DNA of 64,000 nucleotides from Rhodospirillaceae bacterium (GTDB taxonomy: Bacteria > Pseudomonadota > Alphaproteobacteria > JAEUKQ01): assembly GCA_016722635.1 (NCBI GenBank), contig JADKIX010000003.1, positions 248,001 through 312,000 of the forward strand, given 5' to 3'. Below, piece after piece: positions 31,224 through 39,398 of the stretch. A model generated the notes under the pieces. It saw only the letters and a list, made by a program, of their open reading frames with translations. It searched no databases and was not told the DNA's origin. Every line of letters starts with the position of its first letter. Within the stretch, counting starts at the first letter, position 1. A program made the translations under genes and the position numbers.

Positions 31224-34007
31224 GTGGACAACAACATCCCTATTGCCCCCGCTAATGCGATTTCTTCTATTTCCATTGAGGAAGAAATGCGACGTTCCTA
31301 CCTCGATTACGCCATGAGCGTAATCGTAGCGCGGGCGTTGCCAGATGTGCGGGACGGATTAAAGCCCGTCCATCGCCGCATCTTATATGCCATGTATGAA
31401 TCGGGTTACGAACCAGAGAAACCCTTTCGGAAATCGGCGCGCGTGGTCGGGGATGTGATGGGTAAATACCATCCGCATGGGGATTCTGCAATTTATGATG
31501 CCATGGTGCGGATGGCGCAAGATTTTTCGATGCGCCTGCCTTTGGTTGATGGTCAAGGCAATTTTGGCTCGATGGACGGTGATCCGCCTGCCGCGATGCG
31601 TTATACGGAAGTACGTTTAAAAAAATCGGCTATGTCTTTATTAAATGATATCGACAAAGAGACGGTGGATTTTCAGCCAAACTATGATGATAGCACCCAT
31701 GAACCCATGGTTCTGCCTGCTTTATTACCCAATTTATTAGTGAACGGGGCTGGTGGTATCGCTGTGGGTATGGCTACAAATATCCCCCCCCATAACTTAG
31801 GTGAAGTCATTGATGCGTGCTGCGCTTATATAGAAGATCCAGCGATTTCGATTGAGCAATTGATGGAATTGGTACCAGGACCTGATTTTCCAACCGGTGG
31901 CGAAATCCTAGGCTTGGGAGGGATTCGCGACGCTTATCTATCAGGCAAAGGATCGATTGTTATCCGTGGCAAAAGCCACGTCGAGCAATTAAAAAATGAC
32001 CGCGAAGCCATTATTATCAGCCAAGTTCCTTACCAAGTTAACAAAGCGCGTATGGTTGAGCGAATTGCCGAACTGGCACGCGACAAAATCATTGAAGGTA
32101 TTACCGAAATTCGCGATGAATCTGACCGCGAAGGCGTCCGTGTGGTTATTGAAGTTAGGCGTGATATTTCCGCTGATGTTATTTTAAGCTTACTGTATAA
32201 GCATTCGCCTTTGCAAACCAGTTTTGGTATTAATATGTTGGCTTTGCATCGTGGCCAACCTTTGCTGATGAATTTAAAACAGGTTATCGCAGCCTTTGTT
32301 GAATTCCGGGAAGAAGTGATCAACCGGCGTTCCCGCTTTGAATTACGAAAAGCCCAAGAGCGCGGGCATATTTTGCTGGGTTTAGCGGTAGCGGTGGCTA
32401 ACATTGACGAAATGATTAAGATCATTCGTGCCTCTGCTGATCCCATTCTAGCCAGACAAGCCCTGATGGAACGCTCCTGGCCAATTGATACCGCCTTACC
32501 TCTTTTGCAATTGTTAGAGCAGGACATGGGAAACCCAATATCCTCAATTCCTACCCAAGCCGATTATCGATTAACAGAAAGCCAAGCAAAAGCCATTCTT
32601 GATTTACGCTTGCATCGGTTGACAGGGCTAGAGCGGGAAAAAATTGTTGCCGAAATGTCTGAGCTATCGATCCAAATCAGCCGTTTGCATGATATCTTAA
32701 ACAATCGTACCCTACGTTTGCAATTGATGAAGAACGAATTGATGCAAGCGAAGACGACACTCGCAAGTCCACGCCGCACAGAGATTACCGAAAATGATTC
32801 GGATGTTGATATTGAAGATTTGATCCAACGCGAAGATATGGTGGTAACATTAACCCATAACGGCTATATCAAACGGGTACCTTTATCTGCTTATCGTGCC
32901 CAGCGGCGTGGCGGCAAGGGCAAATCTGGTATGGATGTTCGAGACGAAGATGTTGTCAACCAACTTTTTGTGATTAACACCCATACCCCGGTTCTATTCT
33001 TTTCTAATCAAGGCATTGTATATAAATTAAAAACTTACCGCTTGCCACCTTCAACCGCGCAAGGTCGCGGCAAACCTTTGGTGCAACTATTGCCCTTGGA
33101 AAAAGATGAAGCGATCGCTACATTGCTGCCCTTACCTGATCAACAAGAAACAGAGAAATTATCGATCATTTTTGCAACTGCCCTGGGCCAGGTGCGCCGG
33201 AATAAGCTTGCAGATTTTGTCCAAGTTAAATCAAACGGTAAAATCGCTATTAAATTAGAGGCTAATGATCGCCTGGTCAGTGTCCAGGTCTGCTATGATC
33301 ACCAAGATGTTTTCTTAGCTACCGCAGCAGGTAAATGTATACGATTCCCAGTCAAAACCTTAAGGGTATTTGCCGGACGTAATTCAGACGGTGTCCGCGG
33401 CATTAAATTGCAAGGCGATGATCGGGTTATTTCCATGACGATGTTGGAACATGGGGCATTTTCAGCTGAGGAACGCGAGTCTTTCCTAAAAAGTAGCCGT
33501 TATTCTGCAGAAGATATGTCAGAATCAGCTGCCTCAACTTCTTCAACCGAAGAGGAAGAAGAGATAGCAGCGGTGGATTTAGATGCAAATGTTCAAAACG
33601 ATCAAGAATCGTTACCTACCTCATTACAAACAATGGCTGAAAACGAACAATTATTGTTAGCTGTAACAGAACGGGGCTATGGCAAAAGGACTTCTTCTTA
33701 TGCTTATCGTTTAACAGGCCGAGGTGGGGTGGGAATTGCCAATATAGAAACATCCGAACGGAATGGCCTCGTGATTGCATCTTTTCCGGTTGATAACAAT
33801 AGCCATATCATGTTGGTAACGAACCGCGGCCAAGTCATTCGCTGTCCTGTTCACGACATTCGTATCAGCAGCCGCCGCACCCAAGGGGTTAAGTTATTTG
33901 ATGTAGCGTCAGATGAACAGGTGGTATTCGTTACCTGCCTGACAGATGAAGATGATCAAGACATAATTGGGAATGAAGATGCTCCCTTGGAACCATTACC
34001 TTCATAG
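31224..34007 (+). CDS. gyrA: DNA gyrase subunit A
   Basis: A 927-residue breakage-reunion subunit of DNA gyrase. The GTG at 31224 follows an AGAGAG ribosome binding site. The catalytic Tyr127 lies in AAMRYTEV. The quinolone-resistance region reads [10 protein letters not shown], with Ser88 and Asp92 (E. coli Ser83 and Asp87) unmutated. The GyrA box QRRGGKG opens the C-terminal beta-pinwheel. A Ser/Glu-rich acidic insert (about residues 755-810, with a run of five Glu) interrupts the pinwheel, a common variable site in alphaproteobacteria. Confidence 0.97.
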   Translation: MDNNIPIAPANAISSISIEEEMRRSYLDYAMSVIVARALPDVRDGLKPVHRRILYAMYESGYEPEKPFRKSARVVGDVMGKYHPHGDSAIYDAMVRMAQDFSMRLPLVDGQGNFGSMDGDPPAAMRYTEVRLKKSAMSLLNDIDKETVDFQPNYDDSTHEPMVLPALLPNLLVNGAGGIAVGMATNIPPHNLGEVIDACCAYIEDPAISIEQLMELVPGPDFPTGGEILGLGGIRDAYLSGKGSIVIRGKSHVEQLKNDREAIIISQVPYQVNKARMVERIAELARDKIIEGITEIRDESDREGVRVVIEVRRDISADVILSLLYKHSPLQTSFGINMLALHRGQPLLMNLKQVIAAFVEFREEVINRRSRFELRKAQERGHILLGLAVAVANIDEMIKIIRASADPILARQALMERSWPIDTALPLLQLLEQDMGNPISSIPTQADYRLTESQAKAILDLRLHRLTGLEREKIVAEMSELSIQISRLHDILNNRTLRLQLMKNELMQAKTTLASPRRTEITENDSDVDIEDLIQREDMVVTLTHNGYIKRVPLSAYRAQRRGGKGKSGMDVRDEDVVNQLFVINTHTPVLFFSNQGIVYKLKTYRLPPSTAQGRGKPLVQLLPLEKDEAIATLLPLPDQQETEKLSIIFATALGQVRRNKLADFVQVKSNGKIAIKLEANDRLVSVQVCYDHQDVFLATAAGKCIRFPVKTLRVFAGRNSDGVRGIKLQGDDRVISMTMLEHGAFSAEERESFLKSSRYSAEDMSESAASTSSTEEEEEIAAVDLDANVQNDQESLPTSLQTMAENEQLLLAVTERGYGKRTSSYAYRLTGRGGVGIANIETSERNGLVIASFPVDNNSHIMLVTNRGQVIRCPVHDIRISSRRTQGVKLFDVASDEQVVFVTCLTDEDDQDIIGNEDAPLEPLPS

Positions 34008-34022
34008 ATATTGGAAATTACC

Positions 34023-34538
34023 ATGAGAATAGGCGTTTACCCCGGCACTTTTGATCCTATCACATATGGACACATGGATATTATTCACCGAGCCGCAGAA
34101 ATTGTTGATAAAATTATTGTGGCAGTTGCCGCAAATGCAGGTAAAGACCCCCTGTTTTCTTTAACTGAGCGTGAGAAAATTGTTAGGCAAGAAATTGAAA
34201 AAAGTTTGCCTGCAAGTGAAGTGCAGCGCATTGAAGTGCGTCCTTTTCAATCCTTGCTGACGCATTTCTGCCATTCAGTCCAAGCAAAGATTATTATCCG
34301 TGGGTTAAGGGCTATATCCGATTTTGAATATGAATTTCAAATGACTGGTATGAATGCACGTTTAGATCCAGGAATTGATACGGTTTTTCTGATGGCCTCA
34401 GAAAAATATCAGTTTATTTCTTCCCGTTTTGTGAAGGAAATAAGTTTACTTGGCGGTGATGTGACTTCTTTTGTATCGCCCAGAATTGCTAATTTATTAC
34501 AGCAACAATTTAAGAAAAAATCCTTATTAAAATCGTAA
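34023..34538 (+). CDS. coaD: Phosphopantetheine adenylyltransferase CoaD
   Basis: A 171-residue nucleotidyltransferase for the penultimate step of coenzyme A synthesis: 4'-phosphopantetheine plus ATP gives dephospho-CoA. It starts MRIGVYPGTFDPITYGHMDI with the HxGH-type motif (TYGHMD), and has IIRGLRAISDFEYEFQM and the ISSRFVKEIS block. The ATG at 34023 is chosen over an in-frame codon at 34011 because it gives the exact family N-terminus and has GGAA upstream. It starts 15 bases after gyrA, as in many alphaproteobacteria. Confidence 0.96.
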   Translation: MRIGVYPGTFDPITYGHMDIIHRAAEIVDKIIVAVAANAGKDPLFSLTEREKIVRQEIEKSLPASEVQRIEVRPFQSLLTHFCHSVQAKIIIRGLRAISDFEYEFQMTGMNARLDPGIDTVFLMASEKYQFISSRFVKEISLLGGDVTSFVSPRIANLLQQQFKKKSLLKS

Positions 34539-34739
34539 ATTTGCGCCATTCAACGAGTAGGAAAAACAGGAATATCACCGATTATCCTTTTCATCTATTC
34601 TTATTCTCAATTTCTCTATAAATAGTTGAGCTAGGGGGATGAAGGCAATTAATAAAATTTCTACGTAAAAAATACTTTGACAGTCTAGTGTCTTTTCCCT
34701 TACATATGGTTTGTTTTAAATAAACAACCTCTGTTTTAG

Positions 34740-34814
34740 GGGCGCGTAGCTCAGCGGTAGAGCATCTGACTTTTAATCAGGAGGTCACGGGTTCGATTCC
34801 CGTCGCGCTCACCA
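34740..34814 (+). tRNA. tRNA-Lys (anticodon TTT)
   Basis: 75 bases including encoded CCA. The acceptor GGGCGCG (34740-34746) pairs with CGCGCTC (34804-34810), with one G-T pair. The anticodon loop CTTTTAA gives TTT, and the T arm is CGGGTTCGATTCCCG. The 200 bases before it contain no other gene. Confidence 0.93.
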
Positions 34815-34829
34815 CTTTCAAAGGTGGTG
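34810..34829 (+). terminator. Hairpin overlapping the 3' end of tRNA-Lys
   Basis: CACCAC (34810-34815) pairs with GTGGTG (34824-34829) around the loop TTTCAAAG, and GGCATTTCTTT follows. The stem includes the CCA end of the tRNA, so it may mark the end of the precursor transcript or a processing structure. Confidence 0.45.
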
Positions 34830-34906
34830 GGCATTTCTTTAACGAGATAAACAAATAAAAATCTTAAGCTGTGCTCTTAAAATCTTATTTTAGAGAAAAA
34901 TTGGCT

Positions 34907-35596
34907 TTGTCCCGCTCAGAACGTCTTCTTGACCTTATTCAAATTTTACGCCGCCACCGTTATCCCATCCAGGGCGCCGCACTAGCGCAAGAATTGAACA
35001 TAAGCTTACGCACGTTATACCGTGATATTGCCCTTCTCAATACCCAGGGGGCGCGAATTGATGGCGAAGCAGGACTTGGCTATCTCATGCGTCCAGGTTT
35101 TATGCTACCACCCCTTATGCTTCAACAAGAAGAGATTGAGGCATTGTGGTTGGGATCAAATTGGGTCATGGACCGGGCGGATGAGCGGTTAAGTGCTGCC
35201 GCACGTAATGCGTTGACAAAAATTGCGGCCGTTCTTCCAACTGACCTTAAAGAATCCATAAACCAATCACCTTTATTAGTAGGCCCAAACGACAGAGAAG
35301 ATGCTTACCAAATAGATCTAACGCTTATTCGGCAAGCCATTCGTTCTGAGCAGAAAATTGAAATACATTATGAAGATTTAAGCGACAGAAAAACCAGCCG
35401 GATTATTTGGCCGATTGTTTTAACTTTCTTTGAGCAAGTGCTTATCATTGTGGCCTGGTGTGAGCTGCGTCAAGGATTCCGTCATTTCCGTGCCGATCGT
35501 ATAGCTACAGCCGTTTTATTAGGGTCAAGATATCCCAGGCGGCGCCATGAGCTCATGAAAGAATGGCGATTGAGTGAAGGGATACCATCGCCCTAA
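34907..35596 (+). CDS. YafY-type transcriptional regulator (HTH plus WYL domain)
   Basis: A 229-residue regulator. An N-terminal winged helix (about 1-60: SRSERLLDLIQILRRHRYPI, LNISLRTLYRDIALL) is followed by a WYL ligand-sensing domain (about 125-225, with a REDAYQIDLTLIRQAIR block). The TTG at 34907 gives the usual start (M)SRSERLLDLIQ; the frame is open back to a GTG at 34871, which would add 12 unconserved residues. Members of this group often sit beside the glyoxalase-like genes they control, as here with the VOC gene 125 bases downstream. Confidence 0.85.
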   Translation: MSRSERLLDLIQILRRHRYPIQGAALAQELNISLRTLYRDIALLNTQGARIDGEAGLGYLMRPGFMLPPLMLQQEEIEALWLGSNWVMDRADERLSAAARNALTKIAAVLPTDLKESINQSPLLVGPNDREDAYQIDLTLIRQAIRSEQKIEIHYEDLSDRKTSRIIWPIVLTFFEQVLIIVAWCELRQGFRHFRADRIATAVLLGSRYPRRRHELMKEWRLSEGIPSP

Positions 35597-35721
35597 ATTT
35601 TATTAGCTGCTGACACAATCTGTCATGGTGATGTTTTAAGTTCTTTATTAACACAATAATCACAGCCCACAAATTGAAAGGCTGATGAAGAAATTAATGA
35701 CGAACTTTTAGGAGAACAGCT

Positions 35722-36093
35722 ATGACCGAACCAAATATGATTATCTTATACGTTACCAACCCTACCGCCAGCGCTACATTTTATCAAAACCTACTGGGAT
35801 ATGCCCCGGTTGAAGCATCACCCACTTTTGTTATGTTTGCCTTAAAATCAGGATTCATGTTGGGTTTATGGGCTAAACATACGGTAGAACCCGTTCCGAC
35901 TTCAGCCAATGGCGCATCGGAACTAGTGTTTGCTGTCGAAAATCAGCAAACGGTGGATCAAGTTTCCAAAGAATGGAAAAAACGTGGCCTAAAAATCATG
36001 CAATCCCCCACAACAATGGATTTTGGCTATACTTTTGTTGCGGCAGATCTGGATGGTCACCGTTTACGCGTTTTTTCGCCCGTGCAATCATGA
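35722..36093 (+). CDS. VOC-superfamily (glyoxalase/bleomycin-resistance-like) protein
   Basis: A 123-residue vicinal-oxygen-chelate protein with the two babbab modules expected: [19 protein letters not shown] near the start and [21 protein letters not shown] at the end. These proteins act as metal-dependent lyases or dioxygenases, or bind small ligands; the substrate is not visible. A strong AGGAG ribosome binding site precedes the ATG. The stop overlaps the start of the EVE gene (ATGA). Confidence 0.85.
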   Translation: MTEPNMIILYVTNPTASATFYQNLLGYAPVEASPTFVMFALKSGFMLGLWAKHTVEPVPTSANGASELVFAVENQQTVDQVSKEWKKRGLKIMQSPTTMDFGYTFVAADLDGHRLRVFSPVQS

Positions 36094-36524
36094 ATAAATA
36101 TTGGGTCGCAGTAGCTTCGGCCGAACATGTAAGGATCGGCCGTGAAACTGGATTTATGCAAATTTGTCACGGAAAATTGTCCCCCTTAAAACGGATAAAA
36201 CCAGGGGATGTTATTACATACTATTCACCAACGGAGCAGTTTCAAGGAAAAGATCGTTACCAATCTTTCACGGCCATAGGTACCATCAAACGGAATGATC
36301 CCTATCAAATAGAAATGGGGGATGGGTTCTGTCCATTTCGACGCGATGTCAATTGGCTGAAAGCTTCAGAAACACCTATCAAAGAGCTTTTACCCCAATT
36401 GGATTTTTCAAGGGAACGTAAAAACTGGGGATATCAATTACGGTTTGGCCTTTTTGAAATTTCCTCGCATGATATGCAAATAATTGCTAATGCCATGCAA
36501 ATGAGTTTACGCTTGAATGAATAA
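36090..36524 (+). CDS. EVE-domain protein (UPF0310)
   Basis: A 144-residue EVE-domain protein of the PUA-like fold, probably binding modified bases in DNA or RNA. It starts [14 protein letters not shown] and has the blocks [32 protein letters not shown] and [14 protein letters not shown]. The ATG at 36090 overlaps the VOC stop by four bases; a longer reading from 35973 would run inside the VOC gene and is rejected. Co-translated with the VOC protein; a shared role is not established. Confidence 0.87.
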   Translation: MNKYWVAVASAEHVRIGRETGFMQICHGKLSPLKRIKPGDVITYYSPTEQFQGKDRYQSFTAIGTIKRNDPYQIEMGDGFCPFRRDVNWLKASETPIKELLPQLDFSRERKNWGYQLRFGLFEISSHDMQIIANAMQMSLRLNE

Positions 36525-36564
36525 ATCCCAAGTTCTAATTATGTAAATATTTGGCCACTTAATA

Positions 36565-36604
36565 CCAGCATCGTCGTTGTGACTAAACTAAACGACGATG
36601 TTGG
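36565..36604. terminator. Bidirectional hairpin between the EVE gene and the glycerol-1-phosphate dehydrogenase gene
   Basis: A 14-bp inverted repeat (36565-36578 with 36591-36604, one G-T pair) with core CATCGTCGTT/AACGACGATG and a 12-base loop. It lies 41 bases past the EVE stop and directly at the convergent gene's stop. There is no T tract on either side, so it may be a Rho-assisted or 3'-protecting hairpin. Confidence 0.55.
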
Positions 36605-36606
36605 GT

Positions 36607-37914
36607 TTATGGCAGTAAGCCTACCCATGCAGCCAAATCCAAAAAAGTCAGCCGGTTTCTGGTAAAACGCGCATACTTAACTGCTTTTTGATATAACTCT
36701 GGCCGAAGGTTTAAATGTTCGGGCTGGGTAGGTAACCCTATCGTCTTGAACATATGAGATAAAAGTTGATGACTTAAACGATTTCTTTGAATTTTTATGC
36801 GCCATTCCGGCCAATTGACAGTTAATTTCTGTTGGTAGTTGGATTGTTTTTCGCAAGAAAATTGTTTTTCCTGAAAGACCTTCCAATATTCAGTTGCTTT
36901 CTCCTGACCAAAAACCTGAGTGAACCAAGCATGATCATATCTAAATTCAGCCGAAAACTTTAACTGCTTAAAACTTAAAATTTTTTCTTGTAAAGCAGCC
37001 ATTGTTAAGGTGGTAACCGCAATGATTTCTCCATGAAGGCATTTTGAAAGTTCCATAGAATCACCTTGGGTATCAATATAATGGGCAATCATATGTTCGG
37101 CTTGGCTAGCCGGGTTACTGTTTCCCACAACCGCCATGCCAATTCCCGAGTGGACAATCAGTTGCACCAAATTATTGATAGCCCTTTGATTGCCATCCTT
37201 TAATAGCTGAACAGAGCTAATAACCTGTTTTTCAAGATCAATCAGCGGATTCAAAATTTCTTGATGATAAGGTGTCCCAACTAGGAAATGGGAAAATAAC
37301 CAATCTGTTTGCACCGTTGACCGACATAAACAATCTGCCAGCCCTGCAGCGATCATTTTTTGTGGAGCACGTGACAAAATTGCCAAATCAAAAAAAGCAG
37401 CCCGAGGTGGATTGGCGGGAATTGATTTTTTAAGTCCCTGGTCAACCAAAGAAACACTGGCAGAGCAATATCCATTCATCGAAGGGGCCGTTGCAAAAAC
37501 AACATAAGGGATCTTTAATTGGGTGGCCGCATACTTAACCAAATCATTAATGGTGCCGGAACCTACCGCAATTAATAACTCGCTGTCATTGGCTTCAGCG
37601 ATAATTTGTTGGCTAAATTTAATATCGGCAGATAAAGGGGTGGGTAAAATAATGGAATTGCATGAATGGCTGGTTGACAAAATTTTCTTAATTTTAGCTG
37701 CTAAAACCCCATGGGTAATTTCATCGCAAATGATTGTCAGTTGCAGGGAAGAATTGGAGAAAATTGTTTTAATTAGTTGATCCACCCGATCGGATAATGT
37801 GGCAGCACTTTGCACATAACAAATTTTAGGCTGATCAAAGGAACCTTGACCGCTTATGGGAGAAGAAATCAGAAAATTTTGCTGATACTCTAGGGATGGT
37901 AGCGTTAGAATCAA
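36607..37914 (-). CDS. sn-glycerol-1-phosphate dehydrogenase-like protein (AraM/EgsA family)
   Basis: A 435-residue iron-alcohol-dehydrogenase-fold enzyme. The NAD-binding motif GSGTINDLVKYAA and the metal ligands in AGLADCLCR, AEHMIAHY and CLHGEIIA are all present. The block YVVFATAPSMNGYCSASVSL is typical of the glycerol-1-phosphate dehydrogenase branch, which reduces dihydroxyacetone phosphate to the archaeal lipid enantiomer. In bacteria (B. subtilis AraM) it acts in minor lipid or storage pathways. No partner such as a geranylgeranylglyceryl phosphate synthase is in the window. Monocistronic. Confidence 0.82.
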   Translation of the reverse strand: MILTLPSLEYQQNFLISSPISGQGSFDQPKICYVQSAATLSDRVDQLIKTIFSNSSLQLTIICDEITHGVLAAKIKKILSTSHSCNSIILPTPLSADIKFSQQIIAEANDSELLIAVGSGTINDLVKYAATQLKIPYVVFATAPSMNGYCSASVSLVDQGLKKSIPANPPRAAFFDLAILSRAPQKMIAAGLADCLCRSTVQTDWLFSHFLVGTPYHQEILNPLIDLEKQVISSVQLLKDGNQRAINNLVQLIVHSGIGMAVVGNSNPASQAEHMIAHYIDTQGDSMELSKCLHGEIIAVTTLTMAALQEKILSFKQLKFSAEFRYDHAWFTQVFGQEKATEYWKVFQEKQFSCEKQSNYQQKLTVNWPEWRIKIQRNRLSHQLLSHMFKTIGLPTQPEHLNLRPELYQKAVKYARFTRNRLTFLDLAAWVGLLP

Positions 37915-38117
37915 AGTCCCTCCTAAAAAAGGATAGGCCTATATAACACCCTATAAGAAGAACATTGTCATTAGTTAAATTCAGATATCTTAGAATGCGT
38001 TATCCACAATTCCTTACGCAAGCATAAGAGCCGTAAAATCATCAAATTTTTATGAAAAACGGAATAACTGAACAAGATTATTCTGGTTAGAACCTTTAAA
38101 ATGAAGAAAGTGCGGAT

Positions 38118-38217
38118 AAAAAAAGAGGCCGCACCCAAAGGAACGGCCCAAGTTCAGGGAGGAAACGCCCAAAGGGGCGTATACAACAACATCAAAATGC
38201 TGCTGCAATGCAACATT
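38118..38217 (-). ncRNA. Small RNA of the MmgR/alpha-r8 (suhB-type) family
   Basis: On the minus strand three parts follow one another. The first is a hairpin ACGCCC-loop-GGGCGT (38180-38165). The second is a single-stranded TTTCCTCCCT (38166-38157), the anti-Shine-Dalgarno decamer I recall as the hallmark of the alpha-r8 family, then GAACTT. The third is a terminator stem GGCCG/CGGCC (38148-38127) with TC and seven T (38124-38118). A TATAAT at 38229-38224 sets a probable start near 38217, giving about 100 bases. No protein-coding signal fits. It probably base-pairs with ribosome binding sites with Hfq's help, as MmgR does in rhizobia. The family assignment is from memory of the motif. The rest of the 37915-38479 gap shows nothing else clear. 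Confidence 0.72.
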
Positions 38218-38223
38218 CTCACA

Positions 38224-38229
38224 ATTATA
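38224..38229 (-). promoter_or_regulatory. -10 box of the small RNA gene
   Basis: A perfect TATAAT on the minus strand (plus-strand ATTATA). No good -35 is seen at 16-18 bases; the region upstream is AT-rich. It places the RNA start about 7 bases downstream. Confidence 0.5.
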
Positions 38230-38479
38230 AAAGTTTTGCAACAAGCAAAATGCAATTCTGTTATAAATTATTAGATTTTACCATATTAATATTTGCAATA
38301 GTATTGCTGCAGTGCGCTTTCACTCAAATGTTATTGAAGGGCGTTGTGACCTTATACCCTAGAAAGATTGCAAGCCTTCACAAAATACTTTACAGAAGAT
38401 TTTTTCAATTTTACTGATATCACTGATATAAGCTATTTGAATATACATTTTCCTAACCCTTTATTTCTGTGAGAATTGC

Positions 38480-38968
38480 ATGCCCTCTTTTGATATCGTC
38501 TCAAAACCAAATATTGCCGAGATTGATAACGCCTTGAACGGATTAAAACGGGAAATATCCACCCGGTTTGATTTTAAAGGAAGTCATTGTACCATTGAAA
38601 GAAAAGATGACAAAGTGATTGAGATACAGGCAGATGATGAGCTTAAATTGAAGCAAGTGCAGGAATTATTAAAAATGCATACAACCCGCCGCGGTGTTGA
38701 GACTGCTTTTTTAGAATTTCTTGATAGCCAGAAAGCAGCAGGCCAAAGTGTCCGACAATCCGTCACTATTAAGCAAGGCATTGCCCATGATTTAGCTAAA
38801 ACAATTATTGGGCATATCAAAGAAAGTAAATTAAAGGTTCAATCAGCGATCCAAGGGGATGAATTGCGGATCACTGGCAAAAAAAAGGATGATTTGCAAG
38901 ATGTGATGGCTTTATTAAAGCGCCTGGATTTAAATCAACCCTTACAATTTAACAATTTTAGAGATTAA
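38480..38968 (+). CDS. YajQ-family nucleotide-binding protein
   Basis: A 162-residue UPF0234/YajQ protein, start MPSFDIVSKPNIAEIDNAL, with two ferredoxin-like halves. The blocks RFDFKGSHCTIERKDD and GIAHDLAKTIIGHIKESKLKVQ are family hallmarks. YajQ proteins bind nucleotides, and the Xanthomonas homologue is a cyclic-di-GMP effector that works with a transcription factor; whether that applies here is unknown. A conserved small gene follows 24 bases downstream. Confidence 0.93.
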   Translation: MPSFDIVSKPNIAEIDNALNGLKREISTRFDFKGSHCTIERKDDKVIEIQADDELKLKQVQELLKMHTTRRGVETAFLEFLDSQKAAGQSVRQSVTIKQGIAHDLAKTIIGHIKESKLKVQSAIQGDELRITGKKKDDLQDVMALLKRLDLNQPLQFNNFRD

Positions 38969-38992
38969 GCAAAATAACAAAAAGGATATTTT

Positions 38993-39352
38993 ATGCTGAC
39001 CAGTCAAAACCCCAAATTTCCTAATCCTTTACGGTTAAATCCTTTGCAATTGAAAACGTTGGCCCTTTTGCAAGTATTGGCCGGACAACAGCAGGAAGTT
39101 GAGCAAAACCAAGATGGAATTGTCGTACGTCATTTCCCCTCCGCTCATGGCAACCATTTTCATGTAGGCCCTTATGTTTTATCGGGCCAAGAACTTTCAG
39201 GACTTGGCAATGTATCGGTTTGGAAAGTATTAGAGCGTAAGGGCTTGATTAAGTCTTATTATCCCGAATACGCAGTCTTAACGCCTGCGGGCCAAACTTA
39301 CGACACCATTGCTGCCCAAAAAACCTGGCATCAGCACGCCCATCATCATTAA
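38993..39352 (+). CDS. Conserved alphaproteobacterial protein of unknown function
   Basis: A 119-residue protein that I recognise only as a conserved hypothetical. It starts MLTSQNPKFPNPLRLNPLQLKT, a proline- and leucine-rich arm. The middle (VRHFPSAHGNHFHVGPYVLS) is followed by a stretch resembling a winged helix (SVWKVLERKGLIKSYYPEYAVLTPAGQTY), and the tail HQHAHHH is histidine-rich. The helix-turn-wing pattern hints at nucleic-acid binding and the His residues at metal binding, both unproven. Good ribosome binding site (AAAAAGGA). Its spacing suggests co-transcription with the YajQ gene and perhaps the ThDP enzyme. Confidence 0.8.
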   Translation: MLTSQNPKFPNPLRLNPLQLKTLALLQVLAGQQQEVEQNQDGIVVRHFPSAHGNHFHVGPYVLSGQELSGLGNVSVWKVLERKGLIKSYYPEYAVLTPAGQTYDTIAAQKTWHQHAHHH

Positions 39353-39398
39353 AAAAAACAATTTTATTATATCCTTATAAATTATTTGAAAGACCATT

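Noticed and set aside
38050..38244. 64-codon minus-strand reading frame over the small RNA
   Set aside because: The region has clear RNA features (two hairpins, terminator, -10 box), and the frame runs through the terminator without family resemblance.
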